From: Lysobacter arvi
Lineage (GTDB): Bacteria; Pseudomonadota; Gammaproteobacteria; Xanthomonadales; Xanthomonadaceae
Assembly (NCBI GenBank): GCA_031216755.1
Contig: JARUHG010000001.1
Span: 868,001 to 932,000 of the forward strand
Length of the DNA stretch: 64,000 nucleotides
Direction: 5' to 3'
Shown one piece after another: positions 55,224-64,000 of this stretch. The notes under the pieces are model-generated. The model was not told the origin of the DNA. It saw only the letters and a program-made list of their open reading frames with translations, and searched no databases. Each line of letters begins with the position of its first letter. The first letter of the stretch is position 1. The position numbers and the translations under genes are program-made.

Positions 55224-57953
55224 TCACCCCTTCCGCAGCTTCGCCTCCAGCGTCCGCAGGCGCTGCAACGGCTCGGCGTCGTCCACCAGCGCGGCCTGCA
55301 ACGGCGGGCTCGCCAGCGCCGCCTGTTCGCGCGCCTCGTCGAGCCGCCCGGCCCCGAGCAGCGCTTCGGCATACGGCACGCGCGACTTCGCCGCCATGAC
55401 CGGATCGCGCCCACCATTGCCTTCGACGACCTGCGCCCACAACGCCTGCGCCTGCGCCCAATCGCCGCGACGCAGAGCGATGTCCGCGCGCAGGCCCAAC
55501 CGGCGCAGCGCCAGGCTCGGCGACTCCTCCGGCAGCGCCGGCGTGCGGTCGAGCAGCGCCTGCGCCGCGTCCGGTTCGCCGGCGCGCGCGTGCCACTCGA
55601 CCAGGCCGAGCATCGCCGTCACCAGCTCGGGCGTGGGCTTGTCGGACTTGCGGCGCCATTGTTCGAGATTGCGTTCCATCGCCGGGCGCGCTTCGCGCAT
55701 CTGCCCGCGGCGCATCTGCAACCGCGCGAGATTGCCTTCGGCCCGCACGACGCTGCGATCGTCGGCCGGCAGGTTCGCGCGACGGATTTCCAGCGAACGG
55801 CGGTACGCGGCCTCGGCGGCAGCCATCTCGCCGCGCGCTTCCAGCAGCGTCGCCATGTTGTTGAGGTCGATCGCGTACTGCATGGTCCCCTCGCCGCCCG
55901 ACTCGGCGCTGATCTCGAGTGCGCGACGGTAGTTCGGCAGCGCGGTGGCGTAGTCGCCCATGTCCTGCAGCGTGCTCGCCAGTTCGCTGTGCGCGGTCGC
56001 CATGTGGTCGCCGCGGTCGTCGTACAGATCGCGCGCGAGCTCCACGTTCTCGCGCAGCAACACGGCCGCCTCCGCCTGCCGCCCCTGGTCGTTGAGCGCC
56101 TTGGCCAGACCACCGCGCGCCATCAGCACGCCGAAAGTGCGTTCGCCATCGCGCCGGCGCACGGCCAGCACCTCGCGGTACATCGCCTCGGCGCGCCGGT
56201 ACTGCCCCTGGTTGCGGTAGACCATCGCGAGGTTCTGCAGCGTGACCGCCACCGGTTGCGTGTCGGCGGCGAGGTTCGCGCGACGCAGCGCGAGCGCCTT
56301 GCGCAGCGATTGGATCGCCGCGTCGGTGTCGCCCTGCGTGTTCAGCGCGATGCCGAGCGAGTTGTGGGAATCGGCGATCGCCAGCGCGTCGGCGCCGATG
56401 CGCTCTCGCAGTTCCAGCGAACGCCGGCCCATCGCGACCGCATCGTCGCCGCGCTTGTCGTTGCCCAGCAGCACGGCGAGGTCGCTGTACACGGCGGCCG
56501 CCTCGGCGAGCGCGCCGACCTCGACCAGCTCCTGCGCCGCGCGACGCATCAACGGCTCGGCGCGTTTCGTCTCGCCGAGGTTGTGGTACGCCATGCCGAT
56601 CACCGCACGCTGGCGCGCGAGCACTTCCGGCGAGCCGCCAGCGCGCTCCAGCTGCGCCGCGCCGCCGTCGAGCACGTCGCGCGCGGTCGCGACCTGCGTG
56701 CCGCGTGCGCCGCGCGCCTTCGGGTCCGCTTCGGCGAACGCCTTGACCAGCAGGTCGCCGACTTCCTTCGCGACCGCCGCTTCGTGCTCGGCGCGTTCGC
56801 GTTGTTCGCCCAGTTGCCACACGAAACCGGCGCACAGGCCCAGCGCGATCGCCGCGGCGGCGCTCTCCTTCCAGCGCCGCGCGAGGAAGCGCGACAGGCG
56901 ATAGCCCGCCGTGCGCGGGCGCGCCGACACCGGGCGGCGTTCGAGGACACATTGCAGGTCGGCCGCCAAGGCATCGACCGTCGCGTGGCGCCGCTCCGGA
57001 TCGGCGTCGCAGGCCTTGAGCACGATGGCGTCCAGGTCGCCTTGCAACTGGCGGCGCCAGGGCGTGTCGGCGGACGCGATCGCACTGGGCGCGAGCAGGC
57101 GGCCGTCGGCGTCGTCGCGGACCGGCGCGCGGCCGGCGACCAGGCGGCACAGCAAGGCGCCCAGGCCGTACACGTCGCTCGCCACGCCGATGCGCTCGCC
57201 GGCGAGCTGCTCGGGGCTCGCGTAGCCGGCCGTGCCGTATCCGGCCGCGGAATCCTCGCCGTGTTCGGCCAGCAGCCGCGCGATGCCGAAATCCAGCAGC
57301 ACCGGTTCGCCGTCCTCGCGGACCAGCACGTTGCCGGGCTTGAGGTCGCAATGCACCACCAGTTGCCGGTGCGCCGCCGCGACCGCCGCGCACACGCGCT
57401 GCAGCAGCGCGATGCGGGCGCGCAGCCGAAGCCCGTGGCGATCGGCGTATTCGTCCAGCGGCAGGCCGTCGACGTATTCGAGCACCAGGTACGGCTGGCC
57501 GGTCGGCGTGGTGCCGCCGTCGTACAGCCGCGCGATGCCCGGGTGCTGCAGGCCCGCCAGGATCTGGCGTTCGGCGGCGAGCCGCTGCGCCGCGACCGGT
57601 CCGGCGAAACCGCGCAGCAGCTTGATCGCGACGCGGTGGCGGAACAGCCCGTCGGCGCGGTCGGCGACGAACACGCTGCCCATGCCGCCGCTCGCGAGCC
57701 GGTCGCCCAGCCGCCAGCCGTCGAGCCGGTCGCCCGGCTGCAGTTGCGCGTCGGGCAGGTTCGCCAGCAGCGTCGCGACCGGTCCGGACGCGCGTTGCAG
57801 TTGCATCGTCTGCGCATCGAGCAGCGACAGCACTTCCTCGACGATCTTCGGGTCCGCGCTCATGTCGCGCAGCGTCGGCGCCCACCGCGACGGCGGCAGC
57901 TCGCACACCGCATCGAACAGTTCCCGGATTTCCTGCCAGCGTGCCGCGTCCAT
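55224..57953 (-). CDS. Membrane Ser/Thr protein kinase with C-terminal TPR repeats
   Basis: 909 residues. An N-terminal 75-residue segment precedes a Hanks-type kinase: glycine loop LASGGMGSVF (87-96), K111 (VAIKLLRG), E129, the catalytic loop HCDLKPGNVL with D203 (HCD instead of HRD, a non-RD kinase), DFG at 221-223 and ASPEQ. A transmembrane helix near residue 385 (AAAAIALGLCAGFVWQL) is followed by many TPR motifs to the C-terminus (such as AVTLQNLAMVYRNQGQYRRA). I chose the ATG at 57953, with GGGGGAGG upstream, over 57980. It lies 37 nt after an ECF sigma gene, a known pairing in which the kinase controls the sigma factor by phosphorylation. Confidence 0.87.
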   Translation of the reverse strand: MDAARWQEIRELFDAVCELPPSRWAPTLRDMSADPKIVEEVLSLLDAQTMQLQRASGPVATLLANLPDAQLQPGDRLDGWRLGDRLASGGMGSVFVADRADGLFRHRVAIKLLRGFAGPVAAQRLAAERQILAGLQHPGIARLYDGGTTPTGQPYLVLEYVDGLPLDEYADRHGLRLRARIALLQRVCAAVAAAHRQLVVHCDLKPGNVLVREDGEPVLLDFGIARLLAEHGEDSAAGYGTAGYASPEQLAGERIGVASDVYGLGALLCRLVAGRAPVRDDADGRLLAPSAIASADTPWRRQLQGDLDAIVLKACDADPERRHATVDALAADLQCVLERRPVSARPRTAGYRLSRFLARRWKESAAAAIALGLCAGFVWQLGEQRERAEHEAAVAKEVGDLLVKAFAEADPKARGARGTQVATARDVLDGGAAQLERAGGSPEVLARQRAVIGMAYHNLGETKRAEPLMRRAAQELVEVGALAEAAAVYSDLAVLLGNDKRGDDAVAMGRRSLELRERIGADALAIADSHNSLGIALNTQGDTDAAIQSLRKALALRRANLAADTQPVAVTLQNLAMVYRNQGQYRRAEAMYREVLAVRRRDGERTFGVLMARGGLAKALNDQGRQAEAAVLLRENVELARDLYDDRGDHMATAHSELASTLQDMGDYATALPNYRRALEISAESGGEGTMQYAIDLNNMATLLEARGEMAAAEAAYRRSLEIRRANLPADDRSVVRAEGNLARLQMRRGQMREARPAMERNLEQWRRKSDKPTPELVTAMLGLVEWHARAGEPDAAQALLDRTPALPEESPSLALRRLGLRADIALRRGDWAQAQALWAQVVEGNGGRDPVMAAKSRVPYAEALLGAGRLDEAREQAALASPPLQAALVDDAEPLQRLRTLEAKLRKG

Positions 57954-57990
57954 CGCCCTCCCCCTGGGCCGTTGCCCCATCCGCCTGCGC

Positions 57991-58548
57991 TCAGGCGAGT
58001 TCCCGGTTCAACCACGCCTTGGCGAATCGCAGGTCGCGATCCACCGTCGGTATCGACACGCCCAGCACGACCGCGATCTCGTCGCGATCCATGCCGCCGA
58101 AGTACGCCATCTCGATCGCACGCGCCGCGCGCGCGTCGCGCTGCGCCAGGCGTTCGAGCGAGCGGTGCAGCGCGAGCACGTCGAACTCCACCGCCTCGCC
58201 GGCCTGTTCGGCATGCGAGAGCGTGAGCAGCTCGACGTCGCCGCCGCGCTTGGCCGAGGCCATCGCGCGCGCGTGATCGACCAGCACCGCGCGCATCTTC
58301 AGCGCCGCGACGGCGAAGAAGTGCGCGCGATCGTTCCACTCCACGTTGCGGCCCATCAGGCGCAGCACGGCCTCGTTGACCAGCGAGGTCGGCTGCAGCG
58401 TGTGCTGCGCGCCGCCACGCAGGCGCGCGACCGCGATCTCGCGCAACGTCTCGTAGACGAGCTCGAACAGCGGGTCGAGCGCCTCGTCGTCGCCGGCACT
58501 CCATTTGCGCAGCAGTCGCGTAATTTCCTGGCTCACGTCAGGAACCAT
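57991..58548 (-). CDS. ECF-type RNA polymerase sigma factor
   Basis: 185 residues. Region 2 (residues about 20-85) contains LFELVYETLREIAVARLRGG and the conserved EAVLRLMG-NVEWNDRAHFFA segment; region 4 (residues about 115-180) contains the helix-turn-helix AYFGGMDRDEIAVVLGVSIP and TVDRDLRFAKAWLNREL. The pattern is that of the TIGR02999-like ECF group, which is coupled to Ser/Thr kinases instead of anti-sigma factors. Start chosen at 58548 (MVPDV); an in-frame ATG 11 codons upstream is possible. First gene of the minus-strand run that ends with the adhesin and its transporter, so it probably directs their expression. Confidence 0.87.
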   Translation of the reverse strand: MVPDVSQEITRLLRKWSAGDDEALDPLFELVYETLREIAVARLRGGAQHTLQPTSLVNEAVLRLMGRNVEWNDRAHFFAVAALKMRAVLVDHARAMASAKRGGDVELLTLSHAEQAGEAVEFDVLALHRSLERLAQRDARAARAIEMAYFGGMDRDEIAVVLGVSIPTVDRDLRFAKAWLNRELA

Positions 58549-58823
58549 GATGGCGTCGTGTGAATGTGATCGCCGTCTCACCCACGGCGAACCGCGATGT
58601 TACCGAAATCGACGCGCCGCGCGTGAAGGCGACGCGGGGCGACATCGCCCGGACGCGCTCCCCGCCGGGTCCGTGCGAACCGACAGGTCCGGCAAAGGCG
58701 CGGATGCGCGACCGGCGCGCGGCTACAGGCCGATACAAATCGCCGGTGCGGCGAACACAAGCGCGATACGCGTGCCGGCGAGCCTGTCCGGGCCGATCCC
58801 CACCCGCCCTACGGAGCCCGAAC

Positions 58824-59879
58824 ATGGACAAGCCCGTTCCCGAACGCATCGACCCGCTTCGCCGCCGCTTCCTCGGCACCGCCGCCGTCGGCCTCGCGGC
58901 CGCGTCGTTCGGCCTGGCCGCCCCGCCGGCCGGCGCCGCCGGTGCGCGCAACGCCACCCGCACGCGGGCCGGCAGCGGCGCGCCGTTCGGTCCGGTGAAG
59001 CAGATCCGCGCCGGCGTCCTCGACGTCGGCTATGTCGACGCGGGCCCCGCCGACGGCGCCCCCGTCCTGCTGCTGCACGGCTGGCCCTACGACATCCACA
59101 GCTATGCCGAGGTCGCGCCGCTGCTTGCCGCGGCCGGGCATCGCGTGATCGTCCCGCACCTGCGCGGCTACGGCACCACGCGCTTTGTTTCCGCCGACAC
59201 GCCGCGCAACGGGCAGCCCGCCGCGCTCGCCGACGACGTCATCCAGCTGATGGACGCGTTGAAGCTCCCGCGCGCCGTCGTCGCCGGTTACGACTGGGGC
59301 GGACGTTCGGCCGACATCGTCGCCGCGCTGCATCCCGGGCGCGTCAAGGCGCTGGTCGCCGTGAGCGGCTACCTGATCGGCAGCCAGCAGGCCGCGCAGG
59401 CACCGCTCGCGCCCGAGGCGGAACTGCAGTGGTGGTACCAGTTCTATTTCGCGACCGATCGCGGCCGCGCCGGCTATGAACGCAATCGCCACGATTTCGC
59501 GAAACTGATCTGGAAACTCGCCTCGCCGAAGTGGGTCTTCGACGACGCCACCTTCGACCGCAGCGCCGCCGCGTTGCAGAACGAGGACCACGTCGACATC
59601 GTCATCCACAACTACCGCTGGCGCCTGGGCCTGGCCCAGGGCGAGGCCAAGTACGACGCGGTCGAGCGCGAACTGGCGACCTTCCCGTCCATCGCGGTGC
59701 CAACCATCACCCTGGAAGGCGATGCCAACGGGGCGCCGCATCCGTCGCCGGACAGCTATGCCAGGCGCTACACCGGCAAGTACGAACACCGCCTGCTCAC
59801 CGGCGGGATCGGCCACAACCCGCCGCAGGAAGCGCCCCGGGCCTTTGCGCAGGCGGTGATCGACGCCGACCGGATGTGA
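58824..59879 (+). CDS. Tat-exported alpha/beta hydrolase (epoxide hydrolase/dehalogenase-like)
   Basis: 351 residues. The N-terminus has a twin-arginine signal (RRRFLGTAAVGLAAASFGLA). Alpha/beta hydrolase fold with the oxyanion motif LLLHGWPYD near residue 92, the nucleophile elbow GYDWGG with D157 (aspartate, as in epoxide hydrolases and haloalkane dehalogenases rather than esterases), and the late histidine in GIGHNPPQEAP. Probably acts on small ester, epoxide or halogenated substrates in the periplasm. Start at 58824 after ACGGAG; a longer frame from 58560 lacks coding character. The 275-nt space shared with the divergent sigma gene presumably holds both promoters, though no clear -35/-10 pair was found. 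Confidence 0.85.
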   Translation: MDKPVPERIDPLRRRFLGTAAVGLAAASFGLAAPPAGAAGARNATRTRAGSGAPFGPVKQIRAGVLDVGYVDAGPADGAPVLLLHGWPYDIHSYAEVAPLLAAAGHRVIVPHLRGYGTTRFVSADTPRNGQPAALADDVIQLMDALKLPRAVVAGYDWGGRSADIVAALHPGRVKALVAVSGYLIGSQQAAQAPLAPEAELQWWYQFYFATDRGRAGYERNRHDFAKLIWKLASPKWVFDDATFDRSAAALQNEDHVDIVIHNYRWRLGLAQGEAKYDAVERELATFPSIAVPTITLEGDANGAPHPSPDSYARRYTGKYEHRLLTGGIGHNPPQEAPRAFAQAVIDADRM

Positions 59880-60015
59880 GTCGCCGGCTGTGGACTGCCG
59901 GCTTTGAGACGTGCGGCGTCCGCGGAACGCACGGACGCGAACCGGACGCCGCAGTCGCCCGTGAACGCCGCCGCCATGGACGGAAGCATCACGCCGGGCC
60001 CGGGATATTGGCTCC

Positions 60016-62316
60016 ATGGAAGAACGCTTTCCGGTAGAACGCAGCCTCATCCGACTCCGGGTTCGCGAACACGCCGCCTATGTCAGCGGCGGCGACACGG
60101 TACTGACGACCGGCACCACCGGTTTCATCGACGGTGGCGAGGAAGGCCTTTACGTGCGCCAGACGCGGCTGCTCAGCCGCTACCGCTGCTTCGTCGGACG
60201 CCGGCGACCGCACCCGGTCACGCTCAGCAGCGTGCGGCAGGACAGTTGGATGGGCTACTACATCGTCCCCGCGCCGGGCGTGGGCGACGCCGAGCCGGAC
60301 GACCTGTCCTCGGCCGCCGCGCAACAGACGCTGGAACTGCGCATCTCGCGCCTGGTCGGCGATGGCATGCGCGAGGAGTACGCGCTGACCAACTTCACGC
60401 AGGAGACCGTGCGTTTCCGGCTCGCGATCGAGGTCGCGTCCGACTTCGCCGACACCGAGGAAACGCGCGGCCCGCGCGTGCAGAAGGGCAAGCAGACGCG
60501 CCGCTGGCGCCGGCGCGACGACGGCACGCACGAGCTGGCGGTCGACTACACCGCCACGCGCGAGCTGCGTCGCGATGGCCAGCGCAAACGCCTGCGCTTC
60601 GATGCCGGCGTCACGTTGCAGCTCGACACGGGCGACGTCACGCCGCGCCATCGCGACGGCCGCATCACCTTCGACGTCGAGCTGGCCGCGCACGAAACCT
60701 GGTGCGCGAAGCTGCAGTGGATCGCGCGCTTCGGCGACGAGACGCTGCCCTGCCCCGCGCCGGACCGCGAACTCGACGGTCCCGAATCGCAGCAGAACCC
60801 GCAGGGCGCGTACCTGCGCGAAGCGACGCGGATCGACGCGCTCGATCGCGACACGCTTGCCGGCGTCGTCGACAGCGCCGTGCATCGCGCGCGCATGGAC
60901 CTGGCCGCGCTGCGCCTGCCGCGTTTCGATCGCGGGCCCGATGCGTGGACGGTCGCGGCGGGACTGCCGATGTACGTGGCGCTGTTCGGTCGCGACACGC
61001 TCACCACGGCGCAGCAGGTCGCGATGCTCGGCCCGGAGGTACTGCGCGGCACCTTGCCGGTGATGGTCGACTGGCAGGCGCGCGAAGACGATCCGTGGCG
61101 CGACGAACAGCCCGGGCGCATCCTGCACGAAGCCCATCCGGGGCCCGTCGCGCAGTTGCAGTACAAGCCGAAGGATCGCTACTACGGCACGCTCACCGGC
61201 CCGGGCCTGTTCTGCACCGCGCTCGCGCACCTGTGGCAGTGGACGGGCGACCGCGACGCGGTCGAACCGCTGATCAAGCCGGCGATGGCCGCCTTGCGCT
61301 GGCTCGACGAGTCCGCCTGCGATCGCCGGCACGGGTTCCATGCCATCGCCACGCGCACCAAGGACGGTCTCAAGAACCAGACGTGGAAGGATTCGGACGA
61401 CGGCATCGTCGAGGAAGACGGACGTGTCGTCGAACATCCGGTCGCGACGTGCGAGGAACAGGGCCAGGCCTACGCGGCCAAGCGCGCGGTCGCGCTGGTG
61501 CTCGATGCACTGGGCGAGAAGCGCGAGGCCGCGCGCCTGGTCGAAAGCGCCGAATCGCTGCGGCAACGCTTCGACGAGGCGTACTGGATGGACGACCTCG
61601 GCTGCTACGCGATGGCGCTGGGCGGCGACGGCCATCAGGTGCGTTCGATCGGTTCCAACGCATTGCGCTGCGTCGGCTCGGGCATCGTGCCCGACGAGCG
61701 CATCCCGCGCCTGATGGAACGCATGTTCGCGCCGGACATGTTCAGCGGCTGGGGCATCCGCACGCTGTCGAGCGACCATCCCGCCTACAACCCGTACGCG
61801 TACCACCGCGGCACGGTGTGGCCGGTCGAGCACGGCGTGATCGTGCGCGGCTGCTTCCACCACGGCCAGATCGATCGCCTGCAGCAGGTGTGCCGCGCGC
61901 AGTTCGAGGCCGCGTCGGCGTTCGACCAGTACCGCCTGCCGGAATGCTTCAGCGGCCACATGCGCGACAAGCACCATCCGTTCCCCGCGACCTATCCGCC
62001 CGCGAACTCGCCGCAGGCGTGGTCGGCCAGCGCGGTGCTGATGTACGTGCAGTCGTTGCTCGGCCTGCAACCGCATGCCTCGCTGGGTTTGCTGCTGGTC
62101 GATCCGCACCTGCCGTCGTGGCTGCCCGCACTGACCGTGGAGCGCCTGCGGGTCGGATCGGCGCGCGTGAGCCTGCGCTTCTGGCGCGATTCGGCCGGCG
62201 ACAGCCACTTCGAGGTGCGCGATCTGGAAGGCGAGCTCACGGTGCGCGCGGCGCATGCCGCGTGGCGCGACGTGATGGCCATGGAGCACGAGCTGCGCGA
62301 GCGTTTCGCGCCCTAG
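60016..62316 (+). CDS. Glycogen-debranching-type glycosidase
   Basis: 766 residues, cytoplasmic. An N-terminal GDE_N_bis-like domain (residues about 25-215, with GYYIVPAPGVGDAE) is followed by an (alpha/alpha)6 barrel (residues about 290-700) like amylo-alpha-1,6-glucosidases and MGH1-type enzymes: YVALFGRDTLTTAQQVAMLG, then DESACDRRHGFHAIATRTKD and PYAYHRGTVWPVEHGVIVRG. Usually linked to trehalose or sucrose/glycan breakdown; the substrate is uncertain. It is preceded by 136 nt without a gene. Its TAG overlaps the TAG of the convergent next gene by 3 nt. Confidence 0.87.
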   Translation: MEERFPVERSLIRLRVREHAAYVSGGDTVLTTGTTGFIDGGEEGLYVRQTRLLSRYRCFVGRRRPHPVTLSSVRQDSWMGYYIVPAPGVGDAEPDDLSSAAAQQTLELRISRLVGDGMREEYALTNFTQETVRFRLAIEVASDFADTEETRGPRVQKGKQTRRWRRRDDGTHELAVDYTATRELRRDGQRKRLRFDAGVTLQLDTGDVTPRHRDGRITFDVELAAHETWCAKLQWIARFGDETLPCPAPDRELDGPESQQNPQGAYLREATRIDALDRDTLAGVVDSAVHRARMDLAALRLPRFDRGPDAWTVAAGLPMYVALFGRDTLTTAQQVAMLGPEVLRGTLPVMVDWQAREDDPWRDEQPGRILHEAHPGPVAQLQYKPKDRYYGTLTGPGLFCTALAHLWQWTGDRDAVEPLIKPAMAALRWLDESACDRRHGFHAIATRTKDGLKNQTWKDSDDGIVEEDGRVVEHPVATCEEQGQAYAAKRAVALVLDALGEKREAARLVESAESLRQRFDEAYWMDDLGCYAMALGGDGHQVRSIGSNALRCVGSGIVPDERIPRLMERMFAPDMFSGWGIRTLSSDHPAYNPYAYHRGTVWPVEHGVIVRGCFHHGQIDRLQQVCRAQFEAASAFDQYRLPECFSGHMRDKHHPFPATYPPANSPQAWSASAVLMYVQSLLGLQPHASLGLLLVDPHLPSWLPALTVERLRVGSARVSLRFWRDSAGDSHFEVRDLEGELTVRAAHAAWRDVMAMEHELRERFAP

Positions 62317-63272
62317 CGCAGCGCGGGCAGCACTTCGCGGCCGAAGACGTCGATGAACTCCCGCTGCCAGCGGTTGACGTTGTGCAGGTACAGCGCGTGG
62401 AAACCCAGTTCGACGTACGCGCGCAGCCACGCCACGTGCTTCGACGGATCGGCCGAAACGTGCACCGACCCGGCGACCTTTTCCGGCGTGACCCGCTCGC
62501 CAAGCGCCTCGTAGGCTTGCGGCGTGCTCACGTCTTCGGTCAGCGCCGGCTCGACCACGTTCGTGCGCCATTGCTCGTGCGCGCCGCGCAACGCGTCTTC
62601 GTCGCTTTGGGCATACGACAGCTTGACCTGCAGCAGCAGGGGCTTGTCGGCGCCGCCGTTGTCGCGGAACGCCTGGACGATCGGCCGGAGTTTCTCCATC
62701 GGCTGGCTCACGGTGATCAATCCGTCGGCCCATTGCGCGCCCCAGGCGGCGGTCTCCGGCGACAGCGCGGCGACGTACACCTGCGGTAACGATTCCGGAC
62801 GCGTGAAGAGCTGCGCGTGTTCGACGCGGAACGCACCGCGATGGTTCACGGTCTCTCCGCGCCAGAGGGCGCGCATGACCTGCACCGCTTCGAGCAGCCG
62901 GCGATTGCGCGCGTCCTTCGACGGCCACTCCTCGCCCGTGATGGTCTCGTTGATCGCCTCGCCGCTGCCCACCGCAAGCCAGAACCGCTCCGGGAACATC
63001 GACGCGAGCGTCGCCACGGCCTGCGCGATCACGGCCGGGTGATAGCGCCCGACCGGCGAATTGACCACGCCGAAGGAAGTATCCACGCGCGCCATCGCCG
63101 CGCCGAGCCAGCTCCATGCGTGGCCGCTCTGACCCTGTGCGCGCGACCACGGATGGAAGTGGTCGGAGCACATCATCGCGTCGAATCCCGCCTGCCGTGC
63201 GTGCGCCGCCAGGTCGAGCAGTTCGCCCGGCGGAAACTGTTCGTGCGACGCGTGATAGCCCAGCGTGGTCAT
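62313..63272 (-). CDS. LLM-class FMN-dependent oxidoreductase (TIGR03885-like)
   Basis: 319 residues, a luciferase-like TIM barrel. Typical motifs: YHASHEQFPPGELLDLAAHA at the N-terminus, FDAMMCSDHFHPWS near residue 35, GRYHPAVIAQAVATLASMFP near 75 and LAVGSGEAINE near 98. It resembles the non-F420 flavin group TIGR03885, which uses FMN to oxidise an unknown substrate. I chose the ATG at 63272, which starts directly at the conserved N-terminal strand; the frame continues upstream but without family features. Tail-to-tail with the debranching gene and divergent from the rhodopsin-transducer gene. Confidence 0.85.
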   Translation of the reverse strand: MTTLGYHASHEQFPPGELLDLAAHARQAGFDAMMCSDHFHPWSRAQGQSGHAWSWLGAAMARVDTSFGVVNSPVGRYHPAVIAQAVATLASMFPERFWLAVGSGEAINETITGEEWPSKDARNRRLLEAVQVMRALWRGETVNHRGAFRVEHAQLFTRPESLPQVYVAALSPETAAWGAQWADGLITVSQPMEKLRPIVQAFRDNGGADKPLLLQVKLSYAQSDEDALRGAHEQWRTNVVEPALTEDVSTPQAYEALGERVTPEKVAGSVHVSADPSKHVAWLRAYVELGFHALYLHNVNRWQREFIDVFGREVLPALR

Positions 63273-63386
63273 GGCCGTGGTCGTGCCCTGTGTCCTCGCC
63301 TGCGAGCGTACGCGCACGGCGTGAACGCACCGCCATCGCTCGGCGCCGTGACGCGGCCTTGCCGTTGTGCGTGATAGACCGATGGC

Positions 63387-63764
63387 ATGGACAAGACGAT
63401 CGGACGCACGCGTTGGGCCATCGCCGAGGGCTACATTCCCGGTCGAAGCAATGGCCCGGCGCCGGAACTGGAAAGCCACGAAGCGTGCTGCATCCTGAAC
63501 GCGACGGACGACGACGCGAACATCCGCATCCGCATCTACTACGAGGATCGCGAACCGGCAGGGCCGTACACGCTCACGGTGCCGGCGCGCCGCACGAAGC
63601 ACCTGCGCTTCAACGAACTCCAGGACCCGGAGCCGATCCCGCGCGACACGCCGTATGCCAGCGTCATCGAATCGGACGTGCCCATCGTCGTGCAACACAC
63701 GCGTCTGGACTCGCGGCAGGCCGAGAACGCGCTGATGAGCACGATCGCGTACAGCCAGGCATGA
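63387..63764 (+). CDS. Sensory rhodopsin transducer (ASRT family)
   Basis: 125 residues, soluble and beta-rich, matching the Anabaena sensory rhodopsin transducer family (PF07100): GRTRWAIAEGYIPGRSNGPA at the N-terminus, ESHEACCILNATDDDANIRI near 35, and VPIVVQHTRLDSRQAENALM near the end. In Anabaena it forms a tetramer that binds the cytoplasmic face of a sensory rhodopsin; many homologues occur without any rhodopsin and may bind sugars or other ligands. No rhodopsin gene is visible in this window. It is preceded by a 114-nt divergent intergenic region. Family assignment is confident, function here is not. Confidence 0.88.
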   Translation: MDKTIGRTRWAIAEGYIPGRSNGPAPELESHEACCILNATDDDANIRIRIYYEDREPAGPYTLTVPARRTKHLRFNELQDPEPIPRDTPYASVIESDVPIVVQHTRLDSRQAENALMSTIAYSQA

Positions 63765-63840
63765 CGCACGTCGCGCGTTTACGAGGGCGCCACGCCGCGA
63801 CCACTACGCTTGGCGACCTCGACCGGGAGGTTTCCACAAG

Positions 63841-64000
63841 ATGCGCGAATTCCTGAGAAACAACGGCCTCTCGCTGGTGCTGCTGGCCTGCCTGATCCTT
63901 CCGCTCATCGGCCAGACGCTCACCGGCCACGAGGTCTACAACGACGAACTGGTGCGCGAGGGCGGCGCGCCGTTGTCGCTGGCGCAATACCTGACCAGTG
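63841..64000 (+). CDS. Membrane protein, DUF6766-like (3' end beyond window)
   Basis: The first 53 codons are present: a transmembrane helix (LSLVLLACLILPLIGQTLTG) followed by EVYNDELVREGGAPLSLAQY, a pattern I associate with the DUF6766 small membrane proteins. The ATG follows GGGAGG ten bases upstream. The frame runs off the end of the window, so length and C-terminus are unknown. Confidence 0.6.
   Translation, partial: MREFLRNNGLSLVLLACLILPLIGQTLTGHEVYNDELVREGGAPLSLAQYLTS

Noticed and set aside
62313-62316. Overlapping convergent stop codons as a regulatory feature
   Set aside because: A 3-4 nt tail-to-tail overlap of two TAG codons is common in compact genomes and no hairpin was recognised around it.

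Overview
The window is a high-GC (roughly two-thirds G+C by eye) gammaproteobacterial chromosome segment. The gene content suggests Xanthomonadaceae, probably Lysobacter-like: DUF3300, DUF2950 and DUF2092 exported proteins, an LktA-type giant TPS adhesin with SapC, and an orphan VgrG island. The genus call is inference. No tRNA, rRNA, CRISPR array or transposase was seen.

Layout. (1) 23-7644, plus strand: a PLP amino-acid decarboxylase, an AspT-family exchanger, an OprD-type porin and a second AspT-family exchanger, apparently one operon for decarboxylation coupled to exchange. (2) 7645-19638, minus strand: a lower-GC island headed by a C-terminally truncated vgrG. Behind it are about seven toxin-immunity units. 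Two effectors are intact, share a common N-terminal module and carry different cell-wall-degrading tips. The other toxins are fragments, yet most of their exported immunity genes look intact. The island also holds a 331-bp direct repeat and a (GA)n tract. (3) 19905-26282, plus: OmpA-like protein, DUF3300, DUF2950 and DUF2092 proteins, a broken aspartic protease and two ferritin-like proteins. (4) 26413-35256, plus: a tightly overlapping operon joining a PQQ alcohol dehydrogenase (with a lanthanide-type Asp pair), cytochrome c, a complete Bacillus-like CtaC-D-E-F-G caa3 oxidase and a XoxJ-like binding protein. Here CtaG is fused to a YVTN beta-propeller. (5) 35416-36300: a short-chain dehydrogenase. 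(6) 36328-58548, minus: ECF sigma factor, Ser/Thr kinase with TPRs, SapC, a 5393-residue TPS adhesin and its TpsB transporter. (7) 58824-64000: Tat-exported alpha/beta hydrolase, glycogen-debranching-type glycosidase, LLM-class flavin oxidoreductase, sensory rhodopsin transducer, and a partial membrane protein running off the end.

The most interesting system is the VgrG-linked island. It has the logic of Rhs and CDI loci (constant carrier, conserved joint, replaceable tip, translationally coupled immunity gene), but the carrier here is a degenerate M23-like domain plus an EF-hand, and the joint is a short motif ending RVYH(F/L)H. The second is the PQQ dehydrogenase-caa3 operon with its CtaG-propeller fusion, which reads as one dedicated periplasmic electron route from an alcohol to oxygen.
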